From assembly GCF_014138265.1 (NCBI RefSeq), contig NZ_JACGXL010000007.1:62001-126000 (forward strand): DNA of 64,000 bases, read 5' to 3'. Origin of the DNA: Dokdonella fugitiva. Lineage in GTDB: Bacteria; Pseudomonadota; Gammaproteobacteria; Xanthomonadales; Rhodanobacteraceae. This document shows positions 47,189-56,267 of the stretch, piece by piece (the first letter of the stretch is position 1; every line of letters begins with the position of its first letter). A program made the translations under genes and the position numbers. Below the pieces are notes generated by a model. The model saw only the letters and a list, made by a program, of their open reading frames with translations, was not told the origin of the DNA and did no database searches.

Positions 47189-47265
47189 GCCGGGCCTTGG
47201 CCCACCACTCGCGTAAGCGAATGACGTTCGCGAGATGACATCCGGTAGGCCAGGGCCTGCCCTAC
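47184..47265. repeat. Second REP-type palindrome pair
   Basis: A first copy (GTAGGCCGGGCCTTGGCCC from 47185) contains the palindrome GGGCC-TT-GGCCC. A second copy starts at 47245 (GTAGGCCAGG-G-CCTGCCCTAC) and forms a 10-bp stem with one mismatch. Between them CTCGCG and CGCGAG pair as well. The pair lies between two convergent genes and covers the stop of the DUF3106-like gene, so it may also serve as their shared terminator. Its core differs from the REP at 31041. Confidence 0.75.
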
Positions 47266-48479
47266 GCGATCGTGAGGCTCGCGATCGCCGCGCCGGCGAG
47301 GCCGAAGCCGAGCAGGAACAGGTAGCAGAAGCCGACCACGCAGAACTTGAAGGTCGTCATGAACCAGCCCTGGCGGTAGACGCGCTTGGCCATCAGGAAC
47401 AGGTAGATCGGCAGCCACGTCCACACCGCCGCGCGCAGCAGGTTCAGCACGGGCAGGGCCCAGTGCGCACTCGTGTCGGCCCAGCCGATCAGCAGGTGCA
47501 GCAGCACCACGAGCAACAGCGACATGAAGATGAACGCGTGGCTGTGCAGCGCGACCATCAGGTGCTCCATGTACAGCCTTCGCTTGAAGATGTAGGCGAT
47601 CTTCAGCAGCAGCGCGAACAGCGGCATCAGCACGAACAGCGTCTGCGGCAGCACCGAGAACAGACGCGCGATCGCCTCGCCGGGGTGCTTGCGCGCGGCG
47701 TTGATGTTGTCCTTGGCGTGGTGCGCCATCGAATTGAGCTTCGTGTTGACGAACGCGGGCAGCCAGCCGATCGCGATCGGATGCGCGACCGGATCCCACG
47801 GCGTGCCGTCGATCGACAGCGTGCCGCCGTCCTCGTCGTCGGCGTCGGGATCGGGCGGCGCCGCGTGGCCGGCGGCGACCGCATCGTCGCGGCGCTTGAG
47901 CCAAGCGATGCGTTCCTCGGCCTTGTGGCGCACCTCCGACTCCGCCTTGTCGACCTTGGCGACGGCCTTGGCGCGATTGCCGGTGGCCGCGCGCGCGGTC
48001 GCGAGCCCCTGCAGCGCGGCCTGCAGGCGCGTGTCGACCTCGGCCGCGGTCTGCGCGCGTTCGATGCCGCCGTTGTTGCCTTCGCCGACGAGGTTGAAGT
48101 TCGCGTCGTCGAGGTCGAGGCTGAACTGGATCGCGAAGAACGAGATCACGCAGAGGAAGAAGAACAGGCGGAACGGCGTCACGTAGCGCGTGCGCCGGCC
48201 GGCGAAGTATTCGTTGGTGAGGAAGCCGGGTCGCAGGTACAGCGGCAGGATGCTGCGGAAGATGCGCGAATCGACGTTGAAGATCGTGTCGGCGACGTCC
48301 GCCATCACGCTCGCGAGATGGCGGATCATGCCCTTCTCGGGTTGCCCGCATGCGTAGCAGAACGGCCCGTACATCGGCGCGCCGCAGTTGCCGCAGTGCT
48401 TGGGCGGCGCGGCCGGCGCCGAGGGTGCGCTCACCGCGGCTTGCGCGGCGGCCGTTTCCGTCGCTTCTTCATGATTCAT
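47262..48479 (-). CDS. DUF3667 domain membrane protein with zinc ribbon
   Basis: A 405-residue protein. Near the N-terminus CGNCGAPMYGPFCYACGQ gives two CxxC knuckles (about 29-46). The DUF3667 core follows (IRHLASVMADVADTIFNVDSRIFRS ... PLYLRPGFLTNEYFAGRRTRYVTPFRLFFFLCVISFF). A charged, probably coiled region of about 120 residues separates the first membrane helix from four more (about 280-300, 310-340, 345-370 and 385-405). The family's function is unknown. The ATG at 48479 gives MNHEEATETAAA. It is divergent from the MATE gene. Confidence 0.85.
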   Translation of the reverse strand: MNHEEATETAAAQAAVSAPSAPAAPPKHCGNCGAPMYGPFCYACGQPEKGMIRHLASVMADVADTIFNVDSRIFRSILPLYLRPGFLTNEYFAGRRTRYVTPFRLFFFLCVISFFAIQFSLDLDDANFNLVGEGNNGGIERAQTAAEVDTRLQAALQGLATARAATGNRAKAVAKVDKAESEVRHKAEERIAWLKRRDDAVAAGHAAPPDPDADDEDGGTLSIDGTPWDPVAHPIAIGWLPAFVNTKLNSMAHHAKDNINAARKHPGEAIARLFSVLPQTLFVLMPLFALLLKIAYIFKRRLYMEHLMVALHSHAFIFMSLLLVVLLHLLIGWADTSAHWALPVLNLLRAAVWTWLPIYLFLMAKRVYRQGWFMTTFKFCVVGFCYLFLLGFGLAGAAIASLTIA

Positions 48480-48575
48480 GCGTCGGGCGGCTCCGTCGAT
48501 CGAAGTGGCGGCGCCGCGTCGCGCGGCGGGCGGAGGCACGCGTGCTCGGCTAAGATGCCGTGCACAGGTTCCCCG

Positions 48576-49979
48576 ATGCCGACCATTTTACATCGCCACC
48601 GGCCGCGTCTCGCACGCGAGCTGAAAGAGATGCTGCGCCTCGCGGTGCCGCTCGTGCTCGGCCAGCTGTCGGCGATCGGCATGAACCTCATCGATGCGCT
48701 GCTCGCCGGGCATCTCGACGCGCACACGCTCGGCGCGGTCGCGGTCGGCGCGAGCGTGTGGTCGCTGGCGATCGTCGCCGCGATCGGCGTGATGATGGCG
48801 CTGCCGCCGTCGGTCGCGCAGCTCGCCGGCGCCGGCCGCCGCGAGGCGATCGGGCCGCTGTTCCGCCAGGCGGTCTGGCTCGCGCTCGTGCTCGGCCTCG
48901 TGCTCGGCGTCGCCGTGCACGTGGGCGGCGCCCTGCTCGTCGCGCGCATCGGCATCGACGCTGCGCTCGTGCCCGACGTGATCCGCTTCCTGCACGCGGT
49001 CGCGTGGGGCGCGCCCGCGCTCGCGCTGTTCTTCACCCTGCGCGGCCTCGGCGAGGGCATCGGCCTGACCCGGCCGACGATGTACTTCAGCATCCTCGGC
49101 CTCGTCCTGCTCGGACCGATCGGCTACGTCTTCATGTACGGCCGCCTCGGCCTGCCGTCGCTCGGCGCGCAGGGCAGCGGCATGGCGACCGCGCTCGTGC
49201 TCTGGCTCGAGATGATCGCGTTCGCGCTCTACGTCGCGCGCAGCCGCCACTACCGCGACCTGGACCTGCTCGCGCGCTGGGAGCGGCCGAATCCGCGCGC
49301 GCTCGCCGAGTTGCTGCGCATCGGCGTGCCGATGGGCGTGACGCTGTTCATGGAGGCGAGCCTGTTCGTCGCGGTCGCGCTCGTGATCGGCACGCTCGGC
49401 ACCGATGTCGTCGCCGGGCACCAGGTCGCGCTCAACGTCGCGTCGGTGTCGTTCATGGTGCCGCTCGGCCTTGCGATGGCGACGACCGTGCGCGTCGGCC
49501 ACGCGGTCGGTCGCGGCGACGCGCAGGGCGTGCGCGACGCCGGCCTCGTCGGCATCGGCCTCACCCTGCTCGCGCAGGCCGTGTCGGCCGGCGCGATGCT
49601 GCTGCTGCCGCGGCCGATCGCGATGCTCTACACCGAAGACGCGGCGGTCGTCGCGCTCGCCGCGCAGCTGCTCGTGCTGGCCGGCCTGTTCCAGTTCTCC
49701 GACGGCATCCAGGTCGCCGCGAACGGCGCGCTGCGCGGCCTCAAGGACACGCGCATCCCGATGCTCATCACGACGTTCGCGTACTGGGGTGTCGGTATGC
49801 CGGTCGGCTGGTGGCTCGCGTTCCCGCACGGGCTCGGCGCGCGCGGCATGTGGATGGGCCTGATCGCCGGGCTCAGCATGGCTGCGGTGTTGCTGTCGTG
49901 GCGCTTCTGGAAGCTCGCGCGCCGTCCGTTGCCCGGCGGCGCACCCGGCGTCGGCGCGCCGCCGCCGGCATTCCATTGA
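48576..49979 (+). CDS. MATE family multidrug efflux transporter (NorM-like)
   Basis: A 467-residue protein with about 12 membrane helices in two MatE halves. The first begins LKEMLRLAVPLVLGQLSAIGMNLIDALLAGHL; the second LAELLRIGVPMGVTLFMEASLFVAVALVIGTLG, with the usual AGHQVALNVAS motif and ANGALRGLKDTRIPMLI. Such carriers export cationic drugs using Na+ or H+ gradients; the substrate cannot be told from sequence. It stands alone. The ATG at 48576 was chosen because it starts directly before the first amphipathic helix. Confidence 0.93.
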   Translation: MPTILHRHRPRLARELKEMLRLAVPLVLGQLSAIGMNLIDALLAGHLDAHTLGAVAVGASVWSLAIVAAIGVMMALPPSVAQLAGAGRREAIGPLFRQAVWLALVLGLVLGVAVHVGGALLVARIGIDAALVPDVIRFLHAVAWGAPALALFFTLRGLGEGIGLTRPTMYFSILGLVLLGPIGYVFMYGRLGLPSLGAQGSGMATALVLWLEMIAFALYVARSRHYRDLDLLARWERPNPRALAELLRIGVPMGVTLFMEASLFVAVALVIGTLGTDVVAGHQVALNVASVSFMVPLGLAMATTVRVGHAVGRGDAQGVRDAGLVGIGLTLLAQAVSAGAMLLLPRPIAMLYTEDAAVVALAAQLLVLAGLFQFSDGIQVAANGALRGLKDTRIPMLITTFAYWGVGMPVGWWLAFPHGLGARGMWMGLIAGLSMAAVLLSWRFWKLARRPLPGGAPGVGAPPPAFH

Positions 49980-50118
49980 TCGCGGCGGCCGCACTCCGCC
50001 GATGCGCCTGAATGACGCCGCGATCGTAGCGGCCATGACGGAAGCGCCATGCCCGCTGCGGGCGGATGCGGTAGGCTGATGCCATGCCTGCCGCCCTGCG
50101 CGGCACCGAGGATTCCCG

Positions 50119-51966
50119 ATGTCCAGCCAGCAACCCGGCGTGATCCGCCGTTTCTTCCGCGGACTCTGGGACGCGCTGAATTTCACGCGCCGTCTCGTCT
50201 TCAACCTGATCTTCCTGGTCGTATTGCTCGCGTTCTTCGGCGCGTTCTTCGCATCGCGTCCGCTGCTCGCGCCGCGCACCGCGCTCGTGCTCGATCCGAG
50301 CGGCGCGATCGTCGAGCAGTATTCGACCGATCCGACCCAGCGCGCGCTGTCGAACGTCGCCGGCAACGAGTCGCCCGAAGTGCAGTTGCGCGACCTGCTG
50401 CGCGCGATCGACGCAGCGGCGAAGGATTCGCGCATCGAGCGCATCGTGCTCATCCCGGACGAGATCACCGGCCTCGGCCTCGCCACCGCGCGCGAACTCG
50501 GCGCTGCGCTCGACCGCTTCAAGGCGAGCGGCAAGGAAGTCATCGCGGTGTCCGGCGGCATGGGGCAGAACGAGTACCTGCTCGCCGCGCACGCGAACCG
50601 CATCCTGCTCGATCCCGAGGGCGCGGTGTTGCTCGAGGGTTTCGCCAACTACCGCAGCTACTACAAGGACGCGCTCGACAAGCTCGGCGTCGAAGTGCAC
50701 CTGATCAAGGTCGGTACATTCAAGTCGGCCGCGGAACCGTACGTGCTGAGCCAGGCGTCCGACGCCTCGAAGGAGGCCGACGCGTACTGGATGGGTGGCA
50801 TCTGGCAGGAGTACCTCGGTGAAGTCGCGGCGCTGCGCAAGATCGACGCCGCCGCGATCGCCGACGACATCGCGCACTACGACCAGCGCGTCGCCGCGCA
50901 CGAGGGCGACCTCGCCAGGCTCGCGCTCGAGCAGAAGCTCGTCGACCAGCTCGCGACGCGCGCGGAAGCACGCGAGCAGCTGCGTTCGCTCGGCGCCGCC
51001 GAAGGCGACGAAGGGTTCCGCCAGGTCGGCTTTCGCCAGTACCTCGCCACGCTCGCGCCGGCCAACCTGCCGCACGTCGGCAGCGACGTCGCGGTCATCG
51101 TCGCGCAGGGCGAGATCGTGCCGGGCGACCGCCCGCCGGGCATGGTCGGCGGCAAGTCGACCGCGCAGCTCGTGCGCGCCGCGCGCGAGGACGACGGGGT
51201 CAAGGCGATCGTGCTGCGCGTGAACTCGCCCGGCGGCGACGCCTATTCGTCGGAACTGATCCGGCGCGAACTCGCGCAGGCGCGCGAGGCGGGCAAGCCC
51301 GTCGTCGTGTCGATGGGCGACGTCGCCGCGAGCGGCGGCTACTGGATCTCGATGGCGAGCGACGAGATCTGGGCCGAGCCGAACACGATCACCGGGTCGA
51401 TCGGCATCTTCGGCCTCATCATGACCGTCCCCGACACGCTCGCCAAGCTCGGCATCCACACCGACGGCGTCGGCACGACGCCGCTCGCCGGCACGCTCGA
51501 CATCCGCCGGCCGCTGTCGCCGCAGCTCGAGGCGATCATCACGAGCGTGATCAAGCGCGGCTACGGCGAATTCATCGGCAAGGTCGCGCAGTCGCGCGGC
51601 AGGACGCCGGCCGAGATCGACGCGATCGCGCAGGGCCGCGTGTGGAGCGGCGCGCAGGCGAAGGAGCGCGGACTCGTGGACAAGCTCGGCGGGCTCGACG
51701 ACGCGATCGCCGCGGCGGCGTCGCGCGCGAAGCTCGGCGACCACTACCAGGTGCGTTACGTCGAGCGCGAGATGACCACCTGGGAACGTTTCGCGCTGAG
51801 CTTCAGCGACAGCGAGGCGATGGTGCGCCTCGCGCGCTGGACCGGCGTGCGCGTCCCCGCGGGCATGTTCGCCGGCAACGAGCTCAACCAGCTCGCGGGC
51901 GTGCTCGAATCGCTGCGCGGCAAGCGCTATGGCGCGTTCGCGCATTGCTTCTGCGAGCTGCACTGA
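50119..51966 (+). CDS. sppA: Signal peptide peptidase SppA, 67K type
   Basis: A 615-residue protein anchored by one N-terminal helix (FNLIFLVVLLAFFGAFF). Two ClpP-like halves follow. The general-base Lys lies in VGTFKSAAEPYVLS of the first half and the nucleophile Ser in GDVAASGGYWIS of the second; the GSIGIFG segment is also conserved. It digests cleaved signal peptides and lipoprotein remnants at the inner membrane. The GAGGATT site precedes the ATG. Length is that of the long, E. coli-type SppA. Confidence 0.95.
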   Translation: MSSQQPGVIRRFFRGLWDALNFTRRLVFNLIFLVVLLAFFGAFFASRPLLAPRTALVLDPSGAIVEQYSTDPTQRALSNVAGNESPEVQLRDLLRAIDAAAKDSRIERIVLIPDEITGLGLATARELGAALDRFKASGKEVIAVSGGMGQNEYLLAAHANRILLDPEGAVLLEGFANYRSYYKDALDKLGVEVHLIKVGTFKSAAEPYVLSQASDASKEADAYWMGGIWQEYLGEVAALRKIDAAAIADDIAHYDQRVAAHEGDLARLALEQKLVDQLATRAEAREQLRSLGAAEGDEGFRQVGFRQYLATLAPANLPHVGSDVAVIVAQGEIVPGDRPPGMVGGKSTAQLVRAAREDDGVKAIVLRVNSPGGDAYSSELIRRELAQAREAGKPVVVSMGDVAASGGYWISMASDEIWAEPNTITGSIGIFGLIMTVPDTLAKLGIHTDGVGTTPLAGTLDIRRPLSPQLEAIITSVIKRGYGEFIGKVAQSRGRTPAEIDAIAQGRVWSGAQAKERGLVDKLGGLDDAIAAAASRAKLGDHYQVRYVEREMTTWERFALSFSDSEAMVRLARWTGVRVPAGMFAGNELNQLAGVLESLRGKRYGAFAHCFCELH

Positions 51967-52052
51967 GCGAACAGCGTGCGCGCGGCGCGACACGCTCCTG
52001 CAGACGCCCTGCCGGCTGCTCCCCACGGGCTCCCGTGGCGTGATCTCGGGCG

Positions 52053-53108
52053 CTAGCGCAGCGACGCGTTGATCTTCGCGAGCGTCGCCGCGCCCGGGCA
52101 CAGCGCCTTCGCGTCGAGCGTGTTGAACGGCGCGGCGACGGTGTTGAGATGCCCGTGCAGGTCGTGCGCGGCGCTGTCGACGTAGAGCAGGCCGGTCACG
52201 ACTTCGCCCTTCGCCTGGTGCGCGTTGACGTAGTTCATCGCGGCGACGCGGTCGGTCGGGTCGTGGCTGGCGTCGAGCTTGCGCAGGCGCAGCACGCTGC
52301 CGTCGTGCTGCTCGACCTCGACGACGTCGCCCGGCGCGACGTCGGCGGTGATCTCCGCTCGCGGCTCGATGAAGTCGAGGCGGTTGACCGCGTCGTTGTG
52401 CTCGCGCACGTACTCGTAGCTCTTGGTGCTGCCGGCGTGGTTGTTGAACGCGACGCACGGGCTGATCACGTCGATGAACGCGGCGCCGCGGTGCGCGATC
52501 GCGGCCTTGATGATCGGCACGAGCTGCTGCTTGTCGCCGGAGAAGCCGCGCGCGACGAAGCTCGCGCCGAGCTGCATCGCGAGGCCGACGAGGTCGATCG
52601 GCGCGTCGCTGTTGGCGACGCCCTTCTTCGACACCGAGCCCTGGTCGGCGGTCGCCGAGAACTGGCCCTTGGTGAGCCCGTACACGCCGTTGTTCTCGAC
52701 GATGTAGACCATGTTCACGCCGCGACGGATCGCGTGCACGAACTGGCCCATGCCGATCGAGGCGGAGTCGCCGTCGCCGGACACGCCGAGGTAGATGAGG
52801 TCGCGGTTGGCGAGGTTCGCGCCGGTCAGCACCGAAGGCATGCGCCCGTGCACGGTGTTGAAGCCGTGCGACTGGCCGAGGAAGTAGTCCGGTGTCTTCG
52901 AGCTGCAACCGATGCCGCTGAGCTTGGCGACGCGGTGCGGCTCGATCGCGAGTTCCCAGCACGCGTGGATGATCGCGGCGGAGATCGAATCGTGGCCGCA
53001 GCCCGCGCAGAGCGTCGAGATCTTGCCCTCGTAGTCGCGCCGGGTGAAGCCGATCGCGTTGCAGCCGAGGGTCGGGTGGTGCAGCTTGGGCTTGGCGATC
53101 CAGGTCAC
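52053..53108 (-). CDS. 2-oxoacid:ferredoxin oxidoreductase, beta subunit (KorB-like)
   Basis: A 351-residue protein. STLCAGCGHDSISAAII supplies the first Cys pair of the [4Fe-4S] site, GIGCSSKTPDYF the next, and the thiamine-diphosphate motif is GDGDSASIGMGQFVHAIRRG...YIVENNGVYGLTKGQ. With the alpha subunit it oxidatively decarboxylates a 2-oxoacid (2-oxoglutarate or pyruvate) with CoA and reduces ferredoxin. The start is a GTG at 53108 with GAGGAAG upstream and overlaps the previous stop (GTGA). It is the last gene of a six-gene coupled operon. The alpha subunit is three genes upstream, an unusual separation. Confidence 0.92.
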   Translation of the reverse strand: MTWIAKPKLHHPTLGCNAIGFTRRDYEGKISTLCAGCGHDSISAAIIHACWELAIEPHRVAKLSGIGCSSKTPDYFLGQSHGFNTVHGRMPSVLTGANLANRDLIYLGVSGDGDSASIGMGQFVHAIRRGVNMVYIVENNGVYGLTKGQFSATADQGSVSKKGVANSDAPIDLVGLAMQLGASFVARGFSGDKQQLVPIIKAAIAHRGAAFIDVISPCVAFNNHAGSTKSYEYVREHNDAVNRLDFIEPRAEITADVAPGDVVEVEQHDGSVLRLRKLDASHDPTDRVAAMNYVNAHQAKGEVVTGLLYVDSAAHDLHGHLNTVAAPFNTLDAKALCPGAATLAKINASLR

Positions 53109-53602
53109 GGCGTCTTCCTCGGCGGCGACGCGTGCGCGGCGTCGCGGTGCAGGCGATAGATCACGTTGTTCAGCGCGAACAGCAGTTCGTCGTCGCCGGT
53201 CGCGTGGAAATCGATCTCGCAGCCGGTGTCGAGCGTGGCGATCGGGCGCCTGGCGAAACCGATCCGCGTCGCGAGCGCGTCGGCGCCGAGTGCAGGGTCG
53301 CCGTATTCGGCGAGACCGCCCTGGAACAGCCCTTCGGCGGGCACGTTCTCGAGCGCGTAGTGCGGGCCGTCGCAGCCGAGCGGAGCGGGACCGCGGATGC
53401 GCTTGGCCTCGAACGTCACGTGCTGGCCGACGAGGCGTTTCACTTCGGCCGGGTCGACCGCACCGGTGGTGCCGACCCACGGCGCGGCGTCGCCGCGCGC
53501 GATCGTCCAGCGGCCGGCGAAACGATCCTGCGCAGCGGCAGCCGCGGCGAACAGACCGATCGCGAAGAGCCACCACGAAGCGGGCGATCGATGCTCAGTC
53601 AC
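53105..53602 (-). CDS. Small exported lipocalin/META-like protein in the oxidoreductase operon
   Basis: A 165-residue protein starting with GTG at 53602, which overlaps the upstream stop by 8 bases. A signal peptide (SWWLFAIGLFAAAAA) precedes QDRFAGRWTIARGDAAPW, a lipocalin-like first strand. Two Cys (PLGCDGPHYALEN and DTGCEIDF) probably pair. I recognise no named family; a small beta-barrel is likely. Its stop overlaps the beta-subunit start, so it is co-translated with the oxidoreductase. Confidence 0.6.
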   Translation of the reverse strand: MTEHRSPASWWLFAIGLFAAAAAAQDRFAGRWTIARGDAAPWVGTTGAVDPAEVKRLVGQHVTFEAKRIRGPAPLGCDGPHYALENVPAEGLFQGGLAEYGDPALGADALATRIGFARRPIATLDTGCEIDFHATGDDELLFALNNVIYRLHRDAAHASPPRKTP

Positions 53603-54122
53603 AGTCGTCCTCCGGCGCCGCGTAGCCGTCGACGAAGCGCTGGCCGTAGCCGATCTCGAACGAGCGCGTGTCGCGCTTGTAGTCGAGGCCGTCGACGTCG
53701 TGGTTCTCCGCGCGGAACGCGTACGCCTTGCCCGGCTTGCCGTCGACCGGCTTCTCGAAATAGACCTCGATGCGCGCCGGGTGCTTCGGATCCTCGTTCG
53801 GCACGATCGTCGCGCCACCGCACCAGTCCGAGCCGCTGTCGATCGGGTTGTCCGGATTGGCGAGCAGGCAGGCGCCGCCACGCCAGGTGACGCGCGCGGT
53901 GTCGCCGACCGCGTCGTCGAGCCAGGCTTCGATGCTGCGTTCGTCGCCGCACTCGCCGCGCACGTAGTCGACGTCGGCGACGCGTGCCGAACGCGCGGCG
54001 GCCGCGAGCGCCGCGTCGCTCACGCCGCGCTTCGACGCGGCCTGCGACGACGGCGGTGTCGCGGACAGCGCGAGCGCGATGCCGCATGCGACGACGGCAT
54101 GGATCGCCCTGGCGGCGCGCAT
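53595..54122 (-). CDS. Small exported protein in the oxidoreductase operon, unknown
   Basis: A 175-residue protein with a signal peptide (AIHAVVACGIALALSATPPSSQA). Four Cys (GECGDER, GGACLLAN, DWCGGAT, DDCD at the end) could form two disulfides. The acidic end DGYAAPEDDCD is notable. No family recognised. It begins 1 base after the stop of the small membrane protein gene and overlaps the next gene by 8 bases. Confidence 0.55.
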   Translation of the reverse strand: MRAARAIHAVVACGIALALSATPPSSQAASKRGVSDAALAAAARSARVADVDYVRGECGDERSIEAWLDDAVGDTARVTWRGGACLLANPDNPIDSGSDWCGGATIVPNEDPKHPARIEVYFEKPVDGKPGKAYAFRAENHDVDGLDYKRDTRSFEIGYGQRFVDGYAAPEDDCD

Positions 54123-54123
54123 G

Positions 54124-54402
54124 TCAGCGCTTCCCGCTCACTTCGATCGCGTAGCCGAGCAGGCCGATCGCGAACACGAGGCCGGACAGCGTCCACGCGG
54201 AGAACATCAGCGGCGCCGAGCGAACGAGGTCGGGCTGCACGATCAGCACGAAGCGGAACGCGAGCCCGACGGCTTCGGCACCGAGCGCGACGACGAGCCA
54301 GGCCGAGCGGTCGCGCCGCCAGAGCAGGGCCAGTGCGCCGAGCACCATCGCCGCGATCACCACCGAGAACAGCGACTGCAGCGCGGGCGAAAGGGCGTTC
54401 AT
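54124..54402 (-). CDS. Small three-helix membrane protein in the oxidoreductase operon
   Basis: A 92-residue protein with three hydrophobic helices (LFSVVIAAMVLGALALLW, WLVVALGAEAVGLAFRFVLIV, MFSAWTLSGLVFAIGLLGYAI) and a short basic end. Its ATG shares a base with the alpha-subunit stop (TGATG), so translation is coupled. No family is recognised. A role as a membrane anchor for the complex is possible but unproven. Confidence 0.6.
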   Translation of the reverse strand: MNALSPALQSLFSVVIAAMVLGALALLWRRDRSAWLVVALGAEAVGLAFRFVLIVQPDLVRSAPLMFSAWTLSGLVFAIGLLGYAIEVSGKR

Positions 54403-56267
54403 CAGGCCACCTTGTCCGCTTCACGCGGCTGCTGGGCGCCGACCTGCTGCTCGATCGTGCGCGTGATGAAGCGCGCGGTGATCGGCGTGCCGTCGTAGTG
54501 CAGCACCGGCACGAGCCGAGCCGGGTCGATGCCGAACTCGTTGACGAGCATCGAGCGCAGCTGCGCGTCGCGGTTCTGCTCGACCACGAACACGCGCTCG
54601 TGCGCGGCGACGAACTCGGCGACCGCGTCGGCGAACGGGAACGCGCGCACGCGCAGGGTGTCGAGATGCACGCCGTTGCGCTCGAGTGCGACGATCGCCT
54701 CGTCCATCGCGGGTGCCGTCGAGCCGAAATGGATCGCGCCGAGCGTGGTCGGCTGCGTCGCCTTGCGCAGCAGCGGTTGCGGCACGAGCGCCTTCGCGGT
54801 CTCGAACTTCTTCAGCAGCCGCTCCATGTTGTAGACGTAGTCGGGCCCGCGCTCGGAATAGCGAGCGTACGGATCGCGCGAGGTGCCGCGCGTGAAGTAC
54901 GCCCCCTTGTCCGGGTGCGTGCCCGGGTAGGTGCGGTAGGGTATGCCGTCGCCGTCGACGTCCTTGTAGCGGCCGAAGTCCTTGCCGGCCTCGAGTTCGG
55001 CCGCGCTCATGACCTTGCCGCGGTCGTACGCGCGCGCGTCGTCCCAGTCGAACGGCGCGCACAGGCGCTGGTTCATGCCGATGTCGAGGTCGGTCATCAC
55101 GAACACGGGCGTCTGCAGGCGGTCGGCGAGGTCGAGCGCGTCGGCCGAGAACGCGAAGCACTCGTTCGGGTCGCACGGGAACAGCAGCACGTGCTTGGTG
55201 TCGCCGTGCGAGGCGTAGGCGCAGGCGAGCAGGTCGGCCTGCTGCGTGCGCGTCGGCATGCCGGTCGACGGGCCGCCGCGTTGCACGTCGACGATCGTGA
55301 CCGGGATCTCGGCGAAATAGGCGAGGCCGATGAACTCGGTCATCAGCGAGACGCCGGGGCCGGAGGTCGCGGTGAACGCGCGCGCGCCGTTCCAGCCCGC
55401 GCCGACGACCATGCCGATCGACGCGATCTCGTCCTCCGCCTGCACGATCGCGAAACGGTTGGCGCCGGTCTCGGCGTCGACGCGGTACTTCATGCAGTAC
55501 TTCTGGAACGCCTCGGCGAGCGACGACGACGGCGTGATCGGATACCACGCGCAGACGGTCGCGCCGCCGTAGACGCAGCCGAGCGCGGCCGCGCTGTTGC
55601 CGTCGACGAAGATGCGCTCGCCGACGCCGTCGGCGTGCTTCACGCGCAGCCCGAATTGCGCCGTGTCGAAGCTCGCGCAAGGCCGGTCGTCCGCCGAGGG
55701 GTTCCCGATGTAGTCGCGGCCGAGATGCAACGCGTGCTTGTTCGCGTCGAGCAGCTTCTCCTTGCCCTTGTACTGCTCGCCGAGCAAGCGCTCGATGATC
55801 GCGACGTCGATGTCGAGCAGCACCGACAGCGCGCCGACGTACATGATGTTCTTGAACAGCTGGCGCTGGCGCGGGTCGGTCCAGGCGCGGTTGCAGATCT
55901 CGGTGAGCGGCACGCCGATCACGTGGATGTCGTCGCGGAACTTCGACTTCGGCAACGCGCGGGTCGAATCGTGCACGAGGTAGCCACCCGGCTCGATCTC
56001 CTTGACGTCGGCATCCCAGGTCTGCGGGTTCATCGCGACCATGAGGTCGACGCCGCCGCGGCGGCCGAGCCAGCCGTTGCCGCTCACGCGCACTTCGTAC
56101 CAGGTCGGCAGGCCCTGGATGTTCGACGGGAAGATGTTGCGCGGGCTGACCGGCACGCCCATGCGCAGGATCGCCTTCGCGAACAACTCGTTGGCGGATG
56201 CAGAGCCGGAGCCGTTGACGTTGGCGAACTTGACGACGAAGTCGTTGCAGGCCGCGATCGGCTTCAT
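54402..56267 (-). CDS. 2-oxoacid:ferredoxin oxidoreductase, alpha subunit (gamma-alpha fusion, KorA-like)
   Basis: A 621-residue protein. Residues 1-190 are the gamma (catalytic) domain (FANVNGSGSASANELFAKAILRMG ... NPQTWDADVKEIEPGG). Residues 210-450 are the pyrimidine-binding alpha domain (AALGCVYGGATVCAWYPITPSSSLAEAF, SGPGVSLMTEFIGLAYFAEIPVTIVDVQRGGPSTGMPTRTQQADLL). A C-terminal domain follows (VFVVEQNRDAQLRSMLVNEFGID). The YPITPSS and GPSTGMPT motifs are those of the 2-oxoglutarate or pyruvate ferredoxin oxidoreductases of the KorAB type. It overlaps the FAD oxidoreductase gene upstream and the small membrane protein gene downstream. Confidence 0.93.
   Translation of the reverse strand: MKPIAACNDFVVKFANVNGSGSASANELFAKAILRMGVPVSPRNIFPSNIQGLPTWYEVRVSGNGWLGRRGGVDLMVAMNPQTWDADVKEIEPGGYLVHDSTRALPKSKFRDDIHVIGVPLTEICNRAWTDPRQRQLFKNIMYVGALSVLLDIDVAIIERLLGEQYKGKEKLLDANKHALHLGRDYIGNPSADDRPCASFDTAQFGLRVKHADGVGERIFVDGNSAAALGCVYGGATVCAWYPITPSSSLAEAFQKYCMKYRVDAETGANRFAIVQAEDEIASIGMVVGAGWNGARAFTATSGPGVSLMTEFIGLAYFAEIPVTIVDVQRGGPSTGMPTRTQQADLLACAYASHGDTKHVLLFPCDPNECFAFSADALDLADRLQTPVFVMTDLDIGMNQRLCAPFDWDDARAYDRGKVMSAAELEAGKDFGRYKDVDGDGIPYRTYPGTHPDKGAYFTRGTSRDPYARYSERGPDYVYNMERLLKKFETAKALVPQPLLRKATQPTTLGAIHFGSTAPAMDEAIVALERNGVHLDTLRVRAFPFADAVAEFVAAHERVFVVEQNRDAQLRSMLVNEFGIDPARLVPVLHYDGTPITARFITRTIEQQVGAQQPREADKVA

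Noticed and set aside
52023-52038. Small hairpin CCACGGG-CT-CCCGTGG as terminator between sppA and the beta-subunit gene
   Set aside because: The loop is only 2 bases and no T-run follows, so support is too weak to list as a terminator.
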